NCBI GenBank assembly: GCA_900473185.1
Contig: UCKU01000029.1
Span: 1-64,000, forward strand
DNA from: Hyphomicrobiales bacterium
Lineage (GTDB): Bacteria > Pseudomonadota > Alphaproteobacteria > Rhizobiales > Rhizobiaceae
Length of the DNA stretch: 64,000 bases
Direction of reading: 5' to 3'
In this document: positions 33,900 through 43,090 of the stretch, piece after piece
How the letters are laid out: each line of letters starts with the position of its first letter
How positions within the stretch are numbered: the stretch's first letter is position 1
Made by a program: the position numbers and the translations under genes
Notes under the pieces: generated by a model
Database searches by the model: none
What the model was told of the DNA's origin: nothing
Seen by the model: the letters and a program-made list of their open reading frames with translations, nothing else

Positions 33900-36315
33900 T
33901 GGTCACCCCTCTCTCCTTGAGCCAGGTTTGCGGCCATTCGCTTGCGACTTCTCTGCTGAGCGACCGGATACGCTGCAGATCCTCCTTGCTCGACGCGCCA
34001 ACGAAAGAGAGCGCCAGCGGGCCGAGCGCCATGTCGAACAGGCGCCTGCCTTCCGGGGAGACGACATAATAGTCCCGCTTCGGAATCGCAGTGGCGACGA
34101 TTTCGATCTGGCGGTCGTTGAATCCGATCCGCTCGTAGAATTCCCGCGCCCCCTGTTGGCGGGCCGACCCGTTGGGCAGGAAGATCTTTGTCGGACAACT
34201 CTCCTTCAAGACGTCGACAATGCCGGAGCGCTCGGCGTCCGAGATCGATTGCGTGGCAAGGACGACGACGCAGTTGGCCTTGCGAAGGACCTTCAGCCAC
34301 TCGCGGATCTTTTCCCGGAAAACCGGATGGCCGAGCACCAGCCAGGCCTCGTCGAGAATGATGAGGCTTGGGGCACCGGTCAGCCGCTTTTCGATACGCC
34401 GGAACAGATAGGTCAGAACCGGCAGCAGCGTGCGCTCGCCCATCATCATCAAGTGTTCGATCTCGAATGTCTGGAAACGCCCGAGCGTCAGACCGTCACT
34501 TTCGGCGTCGATGAGTTGGCCCATCGGCCCGTCCACCGTGAAATGCCGAAGCGCCTCTTTCAGATCACGCATCTGCACGCCGCTAACGAAATCCGAGAGC
34601 GAACGGCCCGGTGAATGAGCCATCAGTGCGACCTGTCTTGAAATCGCGTTGCGATGATCCGGCGTGACCCTGATGCCCTGCAGGCCGACCAGCGTTTCGA
34701 TCCATTCGGCTGCCCAGGCGCGATCGGTCTCGCTGGAAAGCGAAGCGAGCGGGCAGAACGAGAGCTCCTTTGCCTCTTCTCCACCAATTTCGTAGTGATC
34801 GCCACCCGCAGCAAGTGTCAGCGGCAGCATCGACGAGCCCTTGTCGAAGACGAAAAGCTGCGCTTCCCTGTAGCGAAGAAACTGGGCTGCGATCAGCGCA
34901 AGAAGCGTCGACTTGCCAGAGCCTGTCGGACCGAAGATTAACGTGTGCCCCACGTCGTCGACGTGAAGGTTGAGGTGAAATGGCGTCGAGCCGGACGCCA
35001 CCTGCATGAGCGGGGGTGCATCCGGTTCATAGAAAGGACAGGGTGCGGTGGCGCTTCCCGTCCAGACTGAATTCAGCGGTACGAGGTCGGACAGGTTACG
35101 GGTTGTGATCAGCGGCTCGCGCACATTGCAGTACCAATTGCCAGGCAGACTGCCGAGATAGGCCTCCGTTGCATTGAGCGTTTCGATCCTGGCTCCGAAG
35201 CCTTCGGCCTGGATCAGGCGGCGCACCACTTCTGAATGGCCTTCCAGGCGAACCTGCTCCTCATCGAAAAGCAGGATGACGGGGGTGTAATAGCCGTAGG
35301 ATACCAGCTCGGATGAGGCCTCGGCGATCGCATCTTCCACCTCCGCAACCATCGAAAGGGCGTGCTGGTCGACAGCACGGCTCTGTGTCTGGAACAGCTG
35401 GTCAAAGAATGGCCTCACCTTCTGCTGCCACTTTTTTCTGGTTCGCTCCAGCCTGTCTCTTGCTTCTTCGGCGTCGAGAAAGATGAAGCGGGATGACCAG
35501 CGATAGCTAAGAGGCATCAAATCGAGGCGGTTGAGGATGCCTGGCCAGCTTTCCGCCGGCAGTCCGTCGATTGCAACGACCGACACGAAGCGATCGTCGA
35601 CCTTGGGCGTCAGACCGTGCTGGAGTTCGGCCGTTATGATGCAGTCCAGATACATGGGTATATCGGGTAGCCGGACGGGGTGATTGTCGCCCGTCATGCA
35701 GAAACGGACAAATTGCAGAAGTTCATCGTAGCGGGCCTGGCTCCGCTCAGATGTCGATGGTCGACGGGTCCGCATTCTGCGGATCGACAGGCTGCTTGCC
35801 AGATATTGCTCGATCTCGCGGACGGCTCGGTTGAAGTATGTCAGCGCGACGTCGGCGTAGCTCTGTTTTCGGCTGTCGGCGTCGGAATAGATATATTTGC
35901 TGAGGACCGATCGGCGGGGCTCGAGCGCCTTATAGGTGAGGACGATGGCATGATGGCTTTCGAAGTGATTGCGTTCTGCTTCGAAATGGCGCCTTCGCTC
36001 CTCATCAATCGCACGCGTCACGCGATCGGGAAAATGCGAGCGCTCTGGTGCAGCATAGTTGGCGGTCTGCACACGGATCGCCTCGACCTGGATCATCCAG
36101 CCTGATCCAAGACGCGCCAGAACATGATTGATCTGGCGTGCCACGTCGTTGCGCTCGGCATCGGTCGAACTTTCGGAGTCCGGCCCGGCAAAATACCAGC
36201 CTGCCATCAATGATCCGTCCTTTAGGAGAAGGACGCCCTCGTCGACGAGACCTGCATAAGGAAGCAGATCGCCAAAGGATGGTCCAGCGTGGCGGTAAAA
36301 GCGAAGATCTACCAT
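33886..36315 (-). CDS. trbE: Conjugal transfer ATPase TrbE (VirB4-like)
   Basis: An 809-residue AAA+ ATPase. The C-terminal half has Walker A (IFGPTGSGKSTLLALIA) and Walker B (SLIILDEAWLVLGHP), with a downstream VVLATQSISDAERS typical of VirB4. The N-terminal half is the variable CagE/TrbE domain. The enzyme powers assembly of the mating channel and pilus at the inner membrane. It starts 7 bases after trbD and overlaps trbJ at its end. Confidence 0.95.
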   Translation of the reverse strand: MVDLRFYRHAGPSFGDLLPYAGLVDEGVLLLKDGSLMAGWYFAGPDSESSTDAERNDVARQINHVLARLGSGWMIQVEAIRVQTANYAAPERSHFPDRVTRAIDEERRRHFEAERNHFESHHAIVLTYKALEPRRSVLSKYIYSDADSRKQSYADVALTYFNRAVREIEQYLASSLSIRRMRTRRPSTSERSQARYDELLQFVRFCMTGDNHPVRLPDIPMYLDCIITAELQHGLTPKVDDRFVSVVAIDGLPAESWPGILNRLDLMPLSYRWSSRFIFLDAEEARDRLERTRKKWQQKVRPFFDQLFQTQSRAVDQHALSMVAEVEDAIAEASSELVSYGYYTPVILLFDEEQVRLEGHSEVVRRLIQAEGFGARIETLNATEAYLGSLPGNWYCNVREPLITTRNLSDLVPLNSVWTGSATAPCPFYEPDAPPLMQVASGSTPFHLNLHVDDVGHTLIFGPTGSGKSTLLALIAAQFLRYREAQLFVFDKGSSMLPLTLAAGGDHYEIGGEEAKELSFCPLASLSSETDRAWAAEWIETLVGLQGIRVTPDHRNAISRQVALMAHSPGRSLSDFVSGVQMRDLKEALRHFTVDGPMGQLIDAESDGLTLGRFQTFEIEHLMMMGERTLLPVLTYLFRRIEKRLTGAPSLIILDEAWLVLGHPVFREKIREWLKVLRKANCVVVLATQSISDAERSGIVDVLKESCPTKIFLPNGSARQQGAREFYERIGFNDRQIEIVATAIPKRDYYVVSPEGRRLFDMALGPLALSFVGASSKEDLQRIRSLSREVASEWPQTWLKERGVTNGAI

Positions 36316-36322
36316 GGTCGCC

Positions 36323-36622
36323 TCACCCTCGGCGCCAGGGCGTCGACGTCGCCCGGTAATGGGGTCGGTAGCGGAGATGGCGCAAATACACCTTGCGAAT
36401 CATCGGGTCGGCCTTTGCCATTTGCCGCAGCAGGCCGACGAGGGCGATCCAGATCGTGATCCCGATCAGGATCGAATAGACTGTCAGGACCACGAAGATG
36501 AGGATGATCGCCGCGAGCCCGGCGATAAGGACCAGTTCGCGGTCGGCGCCCATCAAGAGGTTCGGCCTCGACAGCGCGCGATGGATGCGGTTCACCTGCA
36601 GGCCTGAAATGGGCGCGGTCAT
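36323..36622 (-). CDS. trbD: Conjugal transfer protein TrbD (VirB3-like)
   Basis: A 99-residue protein with two adjacent membrane helices (LVLIAGLAAIILIFVVLTVYS and IGITIWIALVGLL) flanked by polar ends, as in VirB3/TrbD. ATG 36622 follows GGGAGGCGTG; a GTG directly upstream is possible. The start overlaps the trbC stop (TGATG), so the two genes are coupled. Confidence 0.88.
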   Translation of the reverse strand: MTAPISGLQVNRIHRALSRPNLLMGADRELVLIAGLAAIILIFVVLTVYSILIGITIWIALVGLLRQMAKADPMIRKVYLRHLRYRPHYRATSTPWRRG

Positions 36623-36987
36623 CACGCCTCCCCTCCCCTGCCCTGTTGGAAAGGCTTGTCCTGCGAAAACCCGATCGAAGCGCCGGTCGCGTTGAAAAGG
36701 CCGACGATCTGGGTCGCGCCCAACAGGACGCCGGCTACGAGGACGACATACATGAGGCGCCGCGCGAAATCGTTAAGTTCTCCGCCGAAGATCAGCATGC
36801 CGCCGGCAACTGCGACAGCGGCAAGCGCGATAAAAACGGCAACCGGCCCGGTGATCGATTGCTGGATTTGCTCGAGCGGCGCCTCCCAGGGCAGGCCGCC
36901 TGCCGATCCCGCCCAGGCCGGCTGGTCGATGGCTAGGAAGAAGAGAAATGCCGGTACGATGAGGCAGGCGCGGGTCCTAAGCTGCAT
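36622..36987 (-). CDS. trbC: Conjugal transfer pilin TrbC (VirB2-like)
   Basis: A 121-residue propilin. A signal peptide (CLIVPAFLFFLAIDQPAWAG) is followed by a short mature part with two hydrophobic segments (VAVFIALAAVAVAGGMLIFGG and LMYVVLVAGVLLGATQIVGLF), the layout of TrbC/VirB2 pilins. ATG 36987 follows GGAGG. The gene overlaps trbB upstream by 11 bases and trbD downstream by one base. Confidence 0.9.
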   Translation of the reverse strand: MQLRTRACLIVPAFLFFLAIDQPAWAGSAGGLPWEAPLEQIQQSITGPVAVFIALAAVAVAGGMLIFGGELNDFARRLMYVVLVAGVLLGATQIVGLFNATGASIGFSQDKPFQQGRGGEA

Positions 36988-37936
36988 GTCGTTCCTCCGG
37001 ATTGAAATCGATATGGTAGTGATCGTCGGCAAAGCCCTTTACGTGCAGAAGATCCTTGATGCGTCGGCCGGTCGGTGTCCGTTCGATCGAGACGACCAGG
37101 TCGACTGCGTCACCGATCACAGCCTGCATGGGCTGGCGACTGACTTCGGCGGTGAGCTGTTCGAGGCGCTGAAGGGCCGAACATGCCGTATTGGCATGAA
37201 GCGTGGTAACGCCGCCTGGATGGCCGGTATTCCATGCCTTCAAAAGAGTGAGGGCTGCCCCATCGCGCACTTCTCCGACGATGATGCGGTCGGGTCGCAG
37301 GCGCATCGTGCTTTTGAGGAGCCTTGCCATGTCAACATGATCGCTGGTGTGCAGCGACAACGCGTTTGCCGCGACGCACTGGAGTTCGCACGTGTCCTCG
37401 AGAATGACGAGGCGATCGCCCGGTGCACTTGTCGCGATCTCGGCGATGACGGCATTGGCAAGCGTCGTCTTGCCGGAGCCGGCGCCGCCGGAAACGACTA
37501 TGTTGCGCCTCGACCGGACGGCCTCGCGCAGGCTACGCGCTTGCCAGGCGGTCATTGCGCCCGAACTGACGTAGTCGTCCAGACCGATCAGCCGGGAGCC
37601 TCGCCTGCGGATCGAGAAGGCAGGCGCGGTCACGACTGGCGGCAGGATTCCCTCGAAGCGATGTCCGCCGACCGGCAGTTCGCCCGAGACGATCGGCCGC
37701 GTCGTGTCGACCTGCGAATTTAGCATATGGGCGACGGCGCCAATGACGATCTCGGCCGCACCCTGTTCCATGATGCCCACGGCGGCGATGCCCTCGCCGA
37801 GCCGCTCGATGAATAAATGGCCGTCCGGGTTGAGCATGATCTCGCTCACCATTGGATCGGCGAGCGCGCGGCAGACGACGGGGCCGAGCGCATCTTCGAG
37901 CTTGCGGACCAGCCGCGATAAGGAGCGGGTTTCCAT
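36977..37936 (-). CDS. trbB: Conjugal transfer ATPase TrbB (VirB11-like)
   Basis: A 319-residue hexameric secretion ATPase. It shows Walker A (VSGGAGSGKTTLANAV), the Asp box (LVILEDTCELQC), Walker B (IIVGEVRDGAALTLLKAWNTGHPGG, in part) and the His box (TTLHANTA). It energises pilus biogenesis and DNA transfer at the inner membrane. It begins 9 bases after the traI stop, the standard traI-trbB junction of Ti-type plasmids. Confidence 0.95.
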   Translation of the reverse strand: METRSLSRLVRKLEDALGPVVCRALADPMVSEIMLNPDGHLFIERLGEGIAAVGIMEQGAAEIVIGAVAHMLNSQVDTTRPIVSGELPVGGHRFEGILPPVVTAPAFSIRRRGSRLIGLDDYVSSGAMTAWQARSLREAVRSRRNIVVSGGAGSGKTTLANAVIAEIATSAPGDRLVILEDTCELQCVAANALSLHTSDHVDMARLLKSTMRLRPDRIIVGEVRDGAALTLLKAWNTGHPGGVTTLHANTACSALQRLEQLTAEVSRQPMQAVIGDAVDLVVSIERTPTGRRIKDLLHVKGFADDHYHIDFNPEERHAA

Positions 37937-37945
37937 CCAAAGCGC

Positions 37946-38575
37946 CTAGGCCACGTTGCAAAGGCTGGCGGAAAATACCGATCGATAGGATGGAGGCCTT
38001 ATCGCCTCGAAATGCGACCGCGTCACCGGCAGGCTTCCGGCAACGCTTCGCACGTCGCCGATCAATTGCGGTTCGCCATAGCGCGCAAGCGGCCAGGACG
38101 CTCGCTTCAGGATACGTTCGAACCGGATATCCGTCACGGTGGCGATCTCGCTGACACCACTGATCAGACACCACTCAAGGATACCGGCAAACAGGAAGAC
38201 CGTCGCGCCGTTCAATCCGAAAAGACCACATGTCTCGGCATCCGCGTGCGTGTCGACGCAGAAGCGGGAGCTCTCGACCATCCCTGCATGAGCGGGAAAC
38301 GGCTTCCCGCCCAGAAGCGTCGAGAAGACGTCGGCGAGCATCGTCGGTCCTACGGCCGGAAGGAGACGCGCCGAAGCAATCGCGGTGTTTCCATCGTCGG
38401 CGACCACGATATAGACAGGGTCGAGTGTGTCAAAGAGGTCGTGTTCCCTCCCCTCCTCGACCTCGACCTGCCAACCGAGCCGCGCGTGGAAGACCCGGGC
38501 TCTGAGACGGAACATACTGTCGAGAAGAGATGACTGTGATGCTGCGTCATCTGGTCCTATCGCCCTCACATACAT
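37946..38575 (-). CDS. traI: Acyl-homoserine-lactone synthase TraI
   Basis: A 209-residue LuxI-family autoinducer synthase. The conserved N-terminal catalytic residues appear in MFRLRARVF (Arg), LGWQVEV (Trp), EGREHDLFDT (Glu, Asp, Phe) and SARLLPAVGPTMLADVF (Arg). VESSRFCVD and the ILKRASWPLARYGEPQLIGD block match TraI of Ti plasmids closely. It makes an acyl-homoserine lactone from SAM and acyl-ACP. ATG 38575 has GGAGG eight bases upstream. As first gene of the trb operon it can form a positive loop with the TraR-like protein at 26193 through the dyads upstream. Confidence 0.92.
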   Translation of the reverse strand: MYVRAIGPDDAASQSSLLDSMFRLRARVFHARLGWQVEVEEGREHDLFDTLDPVYIVVADDGNTAIASARLLPAVGPTMLADVFSTLLGGKPFPAHAGMVESSRFCVDTHADAETCGLFGLNGATVFLFAGILEWCLISGVSEIATVTDIRFERILKRASWPLARYGEPQLIGDVRSVAGSLPVTRSHFEAIRPPSYRSVFSASLCNVA

Positions 38576-38637
38576 ACGCGATCCTCCGTGCCAATTGAGA
38601 CAAGGCATTGAGATCACGATCGGCGGTGAATGTCAGA

Positions 38638-38653
38638 CCCTCACATGTGAGGG
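38638..38653. promoter_or_regulatory. Putative tra box 1 (perfect 16-base palindrome)
   Basis: CCCTCACATGTGAGGG is a perfect palindrome centred 71 bases upstream of the traI ATG. Its position matches tra boxes of Ti plasmids, where TraR binds a palindrome between traI and repA to activate both. The sequence differs from the classical ATGTGCAGATCTGCACAT box, so binding by the TraR-like protein is inference. Confidence 0.5.
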
Positions 38654-38708
38654 GAAGTGAGTCGCAGCACTGTTGCCAGATCGGACGAAAAACGGGCTTT
38701 CTATCCTG

Positions 38709-38718
38709 CCACATGTGG
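38709..38718. promoter_or_regulatory. Putative tra box 2 (CCACATGTGG)
   Basis: A 10-base perfect palindrome with the same CACATGTG core as the dyad at 38638, centred 70 bases from it, seven helical turns of 10 bases. It lies about 220 bases before repA. Two like-phased sites suggest one site for each divergent promoter or cooperative binding. Confidence 0.4.
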
Positions 38719-38935
38719 TGAGCTAGATTTCACTATGGCTTTCAACAGGCATCAAGGTTAAGTTACTGGAAATGTGAAGGAATCGCCCGCCTGAACTTGC
38801 TGGGTGCCATCAATGGCTGAAGTTTGATTCACAACCTGGTAACCCTAATCGCCTTGCCGCCACGATAGAATCGGCCATAATAACGGTTCAAACGGGTTTT
38901 TAGCCTCAAAATCGTTATCTGGACGATCGATCGTG

Positions 38936-40144
38936 ATGAACGCTAATTCGAAGCCTTCCGTGAGCAGGCCCATGAACTTTGAGGATCAGATCCTCGAACA
39001 GGGCGATCTGATCTCGCAGAAGCTCCATCTTCTGAGCGTGCAGCGATTCCCGCCGAACGCCAAGAAGACTCTGCGCAGCTTTTCGCTCGCCGAAGTCGCC
39101 AATTATGTCGGCGTCTCGCAAAGCACCTTGAAGAAGCTGCATCTCGAGGGAAAAGGCCCCTCCCCGCAGACGTCCTCTTCGGGCCGTCGCTCCTATACGG
39201 CCGAGCAGATGCTCGAACTTAGGCAGTATCTCGACGCGCATGGACGATCCGAGAGCCGGATGTTTGTCCCGCATCGGCGCCCCGGTGAGAAGCTGCAGGT
39301 GATTGCTGTTGTGAACTTCAAGGGCGGCTCTGGCAAAACCACGACGGCCGCCCACCTGGCGCAATATCTAGCGTTGACGGGTCATCGCGTGCTTGCCGTC
39401 GACCTCGACCCGCAGGCCTCGATGTCTTCGCTGCATGGCTTTCAGCCGGAACTCGATCAGATATCATCGATTTATGACGCCATTCGCTACGATGGCAACA
39501 AGATGCCTTTGTCCGATATCATCCGGCAGACGAACTTCCCCGGTCTCGATATCGTGCCTGCCAATCTCGACCTGCAGGAATATGAGTACGACACGCCGCT
39601 TGCAATGGCCGACAAGTCGTCGAATGAGGGCAAGACCTTCTTCACCCGCATCTCACGGGCGCTTGGCGAAGTGGATGACAGATACGATGTCGTCGTGGTC
39701 GATTGCCCCCCTCAACTCGGCTACCTGACGCTGACAGCGCTGACGGCGGCAACGAGCGTCATGATCACCATCCACCCGCAGATGCTCGATGTCATGTCGA
39801 TGGGGCAGTTCCTGCTGATGCTCGGCGGCATTCTCAAACCGATCCGGGCCGCAGGCGCCGAGGTCAATCTGTCCTGGTACCGATATCTGATCACCCGCTA
39901 TGAGCCGACCGACGTGCCGCAGGCGCAGATGGTGGGTTTCATGCAGACCATGTTTCACGAGTTCATGCTGAAACATCAGATGCTGAAGTCGACCGCGGTC
40001 TCCGATGCCGGCATTACCAAGCAGACGCTTTATGAGGTCGAGCGGGCTTCGATGAACCGAGGAACCTATGATCGAGCCGTGGAATCTCTGGATGCGGTCA
40101 ACGCTGAAATCGCCGCTCTCGTGCATCAATCATGGGGGCGCTGA
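38936..40144 (+). CDS. repA: Plasmid partition ATPase RepA (repABC module 1)
   Basis: A 402-residue ParA-family protein. The N-terminal winged-helix part (FSLAEVANYVGVSQSTLKKLHLEGKGP, in part) is followed by the deviant Walker A NFKGGSGKTTTAAHLAQ and the VVVDCPPQLGYLTLTALTAA block. RepA drives plasmid partition with RepB and represses repABC. ATG 38936 is used; GTG 38933 and ATG 38972 are possible. The stop is immediately followed by a perfect palindrome (parS). A second, divergent repA is at 48152, sharing domain order but not the same sequence. Confidence 0.95.
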   Translation: MNANSKPSVSRPMNFEDQILEQGDLISQKLHLLSVQRFPPNAKKTLRSFSLAEVANYVGVSQSTLKKLHLEGKGPSPQTSSSGRRSYTAEQMLELRQYLDAHGRSESRMFVPHRRPGEKLQVIAVVNFKGGSGKTTTAAHLAQYLALTGHRVLAVDLDPQASMSSLHGFQPELDQISSIYDAIRYDGNKMPLSDIIRQTNFPGLDIVPANLDLQEYEYDTPLAMADKSSNEGKTFFTRISRALGEVDDRYDVVVVDCPPQLGYLTLTALTAATSVMITIHPQMLDVMSMGQFLLMLGGILKPIRAAGAEVNLSWYRYLITRYEPTDVPQAQMVGFMQTMFHEFMLKHQMLKSTAVSDAGITKQTLYEVERASMNRGTYDRAVESLDAVNAEIAALVHQSWGR

Positions 40145-40160
40145 TTTGTCAGCTGACAAA
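40145..40160. promoter_or_regulatory. parS-like site of repABC-1
   Basis: TTTGTCAGCTGACAAA, a perfect 16-base palindrome starting on the base after the repA stop, fits the CnGCnG-centred parS palindromes found between repA and repB in repABC plasmids. RepB should bind here. Confidence 0.65.
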
Positions 40161-40215
40161 AACGAGGATTTCGCTCGCAAATTCAATTCGCTAGTTGCCG
40201 ATTGGAGGCATTGAG

Positions 40216-41193
40216 ATGGCGCGCAAGAACCTGCTTGAGGGCCTGGTCGATCTCCCGAATGATCCGCCAACTGTCACAAACTACCCGATGCGCGGCGCCG
40301 GCAAGTCGTTGGTGCGTTCTCTGGACGATTTGGCAAAGCAAGCCGACAAGTTTCTGGAGGGCGAGGCGATCGTCGAGCTCGATCCGGATCAGGTCGATGC
40401 CTCCTTCGTCCAGGACCGGATCTCGGAGGACGATGCAGAGTTCGATGACCTCAAAGAAGCAATCCGCGTCCGCGGTCAGGATACCCCTATTTTGGTGCGC
40501 CCCCATAGGTCGGCAGAAGGTCGTTATCAGGTCGTCTTCGGCCATCGACGCCTCAGGGCTGCGCGCGAGCTCGGACGCAAAGTCAGGGCTGTCGTAAAGC
40601 CGATCGACGACCGTACCCATGTCATTGCCCAGGGTCAGGAAAATTCCGCCCGCGCCAACCTCACCTTCATCGAGCGCGCGCTGTTTGCCCGCCGTCTGGA
40701 GGATCTCGGTTACGATCGAGATGTGATTGCATCGGCCCTTGCCGCCAATGCTGCGTTGATCTCCAAGATGATGTCGGTGACCGAACGGATCTCGGCTTCG
40801 ACGATCCAGCAGCTGGGTTCTGCTCCGGGCGTCGGACGCGAACGTTGGCTCGAACTGTCTCTTCTCGTCGGCAAGGCCTCCAATGAGGCGAAGGTCTCCG
40901 ATGTCCTGCGGTCGCCCGGTTTTGGCGAATTGCCATCCGACGAGCGGTTCTCGCGGCTTTACGGTGCCCTCAACAAATCGGCCAGGCCCGTCCGAAAGGT
41001 CGAGGCGGGAGCTGGCAAGGCGACCTGGCAGCCGCGCGACAAGGCGGTGCAGGCCGAGATCAAGAATACCGGCAAGGCGTTTTCGATGTCGATGAAGGCA
41101 AAGAATGCCGGCCGTTTCGGTGAATTCCTCTCCAACCGGCTGGACGCGCTCTATGAGCAGTTCCTCGCCGAGGAGGGAAACAAAGGAGACTGA
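40216..41193 (+). CDS. repB: Plasmid partition protein RepB (repABC module 1)
   Basis: A 325-residue ParB-family protein. The ParB/sulfiredoxin-like nuclease domain has DTPILVRPHRSAEGRYQVVFGHRRLRAARELG (in part), and a helix-turn-helix follows (LEDLGYDRDVIASALAANAALISKMM). It binds parS and recruits RepA for segregation. ATG 40216 follows GGAGG. The 157 bases after its stop hold the antisense RNA that regulates repC. Confidence 0.95.
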   Translation: MARKNLLEGLVDLPNDPPTVTNYPMRGAGKSLVRSLDDLAKQADKFLEGEAIVELDPDQVDASFVQDRISEDDAEFDDLKEAIRVRGQDTPILVRPHRSAEGRYQVVFGHRRLRAARELGRKVRAVVKPIDDRTHVIAQGQENSARANLTFIERALFARRLEDLGYDRDVIASALAANAALISKMMSVTERISASTIQQLGSAPGVGRERWLELSLLVGKASNEAKVSDVLRSPGFGELPSDERFSRLYGALNKSARPVRKVEAGAGKATWQPRDKAVQAEIKNTGKAFSMSMKAKNAGRFGEFLSNRLDALYEQFLAEEGNKGD

Positions 41194-41201
41194 ACCGCAA
41201 A

Positions 41202-41253
41202 AGAAAAAGGCCCCCAAACGTTGCCGTCGTGGAAGCCTTCCTCTGATCTAAGC
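41202..41253 (-). ncRNA. Antisense RNA of repABC-1 (ctRNA/RepE)
   Basis: Read on the minus strand: -35 TTGACT (complement of 41283-41288), 17 bases, -10 GATTCT (complement of 41260-41265), then an RNA of about 50 bases ending in a hairpin (41209-41237, GGCTTCC...GGGGGCC) and a U-run. Its counterpart in repABC-2 has the same promoter spacing and terminator sequence. Such RNAs pair with the repC leader and set copy number. Confidence 0.75.
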
Positions 41254-41350
41254 ACCCAGAGAATCGCACTTCCCCGAATCACAGTCAAGAGTCTTTGGCA
41301 CCGAATTTTGGTGAGCGGATTTCTTTTGCCCGACAGAAGGTGAAAGAGAA

Positions 41351-42691
41351 ATGCAAACGCATAAGGTAACGACGCCCTTCGGGCGGCGGCCGATGTCGCT
41401 TGCCTTGGTGAAAGGGCAGCTGGACGCTGCTACGATCAAACCAGGCAAGTCGGTCGACAAATGGAAGGTGTTTCGCGACGTCTGCGAGGCCCGTTCGCTG
41501 CTTGATGTCCAGGATCGCGCGCTTGCCGTCCTTGACGCGCTCCTGACCTTCCTGCCAAGCAATGAGCTTTCCGAGGAGATCGGGCTCGTCGTATTCCCGT
41601 CGAATGCGCAGCTCAGCGTGCGCGCCCATGGCATTGCCGGCACGACGCTGCGCCGCCACTTGGCCGCGCTCGTCGATGCCGGACTGATCGTGCGCAAGGA
41701 TAGCCCGAACGGCAAGCGCTACGCACGCCGCGACGGAGCAGGCGAACTGGAGCAGGTCTTCGGCTTCTCCGTTGCGCCGCTGCTCTCTCGATCGGAGGAA
41801 CTGGCTTCACTTGCCCAAAGCGTGGCGGCCGAGCGCCGACGTTTCCAGATCGTCAAGGAGAACCTTTCGCTCTGCCGGCGCGACATTCGCAAGCTGGTCT
41901 CCGCAGCGAGAGAAGAGGGCGCCCCGGGGAATTGGAGCTATATCGAGAGCCAGTTCGTGGCACTTCTCGCGCGGATTCCACGCACGCCCGCCATTGCAGA
42001 CATCACCCCGATCCTTGAAGAGATGGAGATGCTGCACGAAGAAGTCATCAACCAGCTGGATTTCCAGCAAAATCATCGAAATTCAGATGGCAATGATGTC
42101 CATTTTGAACGTCACATACAGAATTCACATACCGAATCTATCAATGAACTTGAACCTCGCTCCGAAAAAGAGCAGGGCGAAAAGCCGGGTTATAAGATCA
42201 GGCCGGTTGCCGAACCGATAAAGGCGTTCCCTTTGGGCATGGTCCTGCAGGCTTGCCCGGCGATCGCCGACTATGGCCAGGGTGGAAGCATCGGCAGCTG
42301 GCGCGAACTGATGAGTGCTGCGATCACCGTCCGCTCGATGCTGGGTGTCAGCCCGTCGGCCTATCAGGAGGCCTGCGAGGTCATGGGGGCGGAGAATGCC
42401 GCCGTCGCGATCGCCTGTATTCTGGAACGGGCCGGGCACATAAATTCGGCGGGTGGCTATCTCAGGGATCTGACGGCGAAGGCTGCACGCGGTGAATTCT
42501 CGCTTGGACCGATGCTGATGGCGCTTTATCGCAGCAATGGCAGCGCGAGCAGGCAAAGGCTAGGACGGTCCGGCCGCAGTGATGGATGGCCAGCGACCTT
42601 TCCGCCGCGAGGTGTGAGCCATCAGGCTCTCGTTTGCCACCAGACAAGCGCGAAGGATGCGAAGGCGAAAGTGGTTGCGAGTAGCGTCTGA
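41351..42691 (+). CDS. repC: Replication initiator RepC (repABC module 1)
   Basis: A 446-residue RepC. The N-terminal domain has TTPFGRRPMSLALVKGQ and the winged-helix region VFPSNAQLSVRAHGIAGTTLRRHLAAL, followed by SPNGKRYARRDGAG. The C-terminal domain includes ACPAIADYGQGGSIGSWREL and AAVAIACILERAGHINSAGGYLRDLTAKA. An A+T-rich stretch at about 42060-42140 inside the gene is where repABC origins usually lie. Translation is expected to be controlled by the antisense RNA upstream. It is 31 residues longer than the RepC of module 2. Confidence 0.95.
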   Translation: MQTHKVTTPFGRRPMSLALVKGQLDAATIKPGKSVDKWKVFRDVCEARSLLDVQDRALAVLDALLTFLPSNELSEEIGLVVFPSNAQLSVRAHGIAGTTLRRHLAALVDAGLIVRKDSPNGKRYARRDGAGELEQVFGFSVAPLLSRSEELASLAQSVAAERRRFQIVKENLSLCRRDIRKLVSAAREEGAPGNWSYIESQFVALLARIPRTPAIADITPILEEMEMLHEEVINQLDFQQNHRNSDGNDVHFERHIQNSHTESINELEPRSEKEQGEKPGYKIRPVAEPIKAFPLGMVLQACPAIADYGQGGSIGSWRELMSAAITVRSMLGVSPSAYQEACEVMGAENAAVAIACILERAGHINSAGGYLRDLTAKAARGEFSLGPMLMALYRSNGSASRQRLGRSGRSDGWPATFPPRGVSHQALVCHQTSAKDAKAKVVASSV

Positions 42692-43090
42692 TGGTCCATG
42701 AGACTGTCCTTGTTGAAGCAGCACGATAATGCGCAAGCCAGTCAGGAGTTCCCAATGACCAGAGTGCCGGGGCAGGCCGAAAGGGCATGGGGATCAGCCT
42801 ACTTTTCGAGCTTCGGTCGTCGACCGGCGGTCACCTGGAATTCTCCAAAAGCCATGTGCTTCGCAAACATGGTTAACCGTGCCTGAAACGATCGAGCTCG
42901 CTCAAGGCGGGCCGAGACCCGAGGAAGGGAGGGGGTTGACCGGCATAGGGTCGGAGCAAACGTCAGGATCGAGCCGAAAATCGCGATTTCGTGATGGCGG
43001 CCGAGCCGAGAAAATCATTGGCGCCGTTGTCACCGCGGGCTGCAGTGCCATCTGTCTCATCCGGACAGGATGAGCAAGTGGAGGACGACG
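42692..43090. other. Intergenic stretch after repC-1, nothing recognised
   Basis: These 399 bases contain only short frames without family features or ribosome binding sites. No terminator-like hairpin for repC was seen. Confidence 0.45.

Larger units (their letters stand above)
38576..38935. other. Divergent control region between traI and repA
   Basis: These 360 bases separate the traI-trb operon and repABC-1, which run in opposite directions. They contain two CACATGTG-centred dyads (listed separately) nearer to traI. The part next to repA is A+T-rich without further obvious repeats. Confidence 0.6.
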
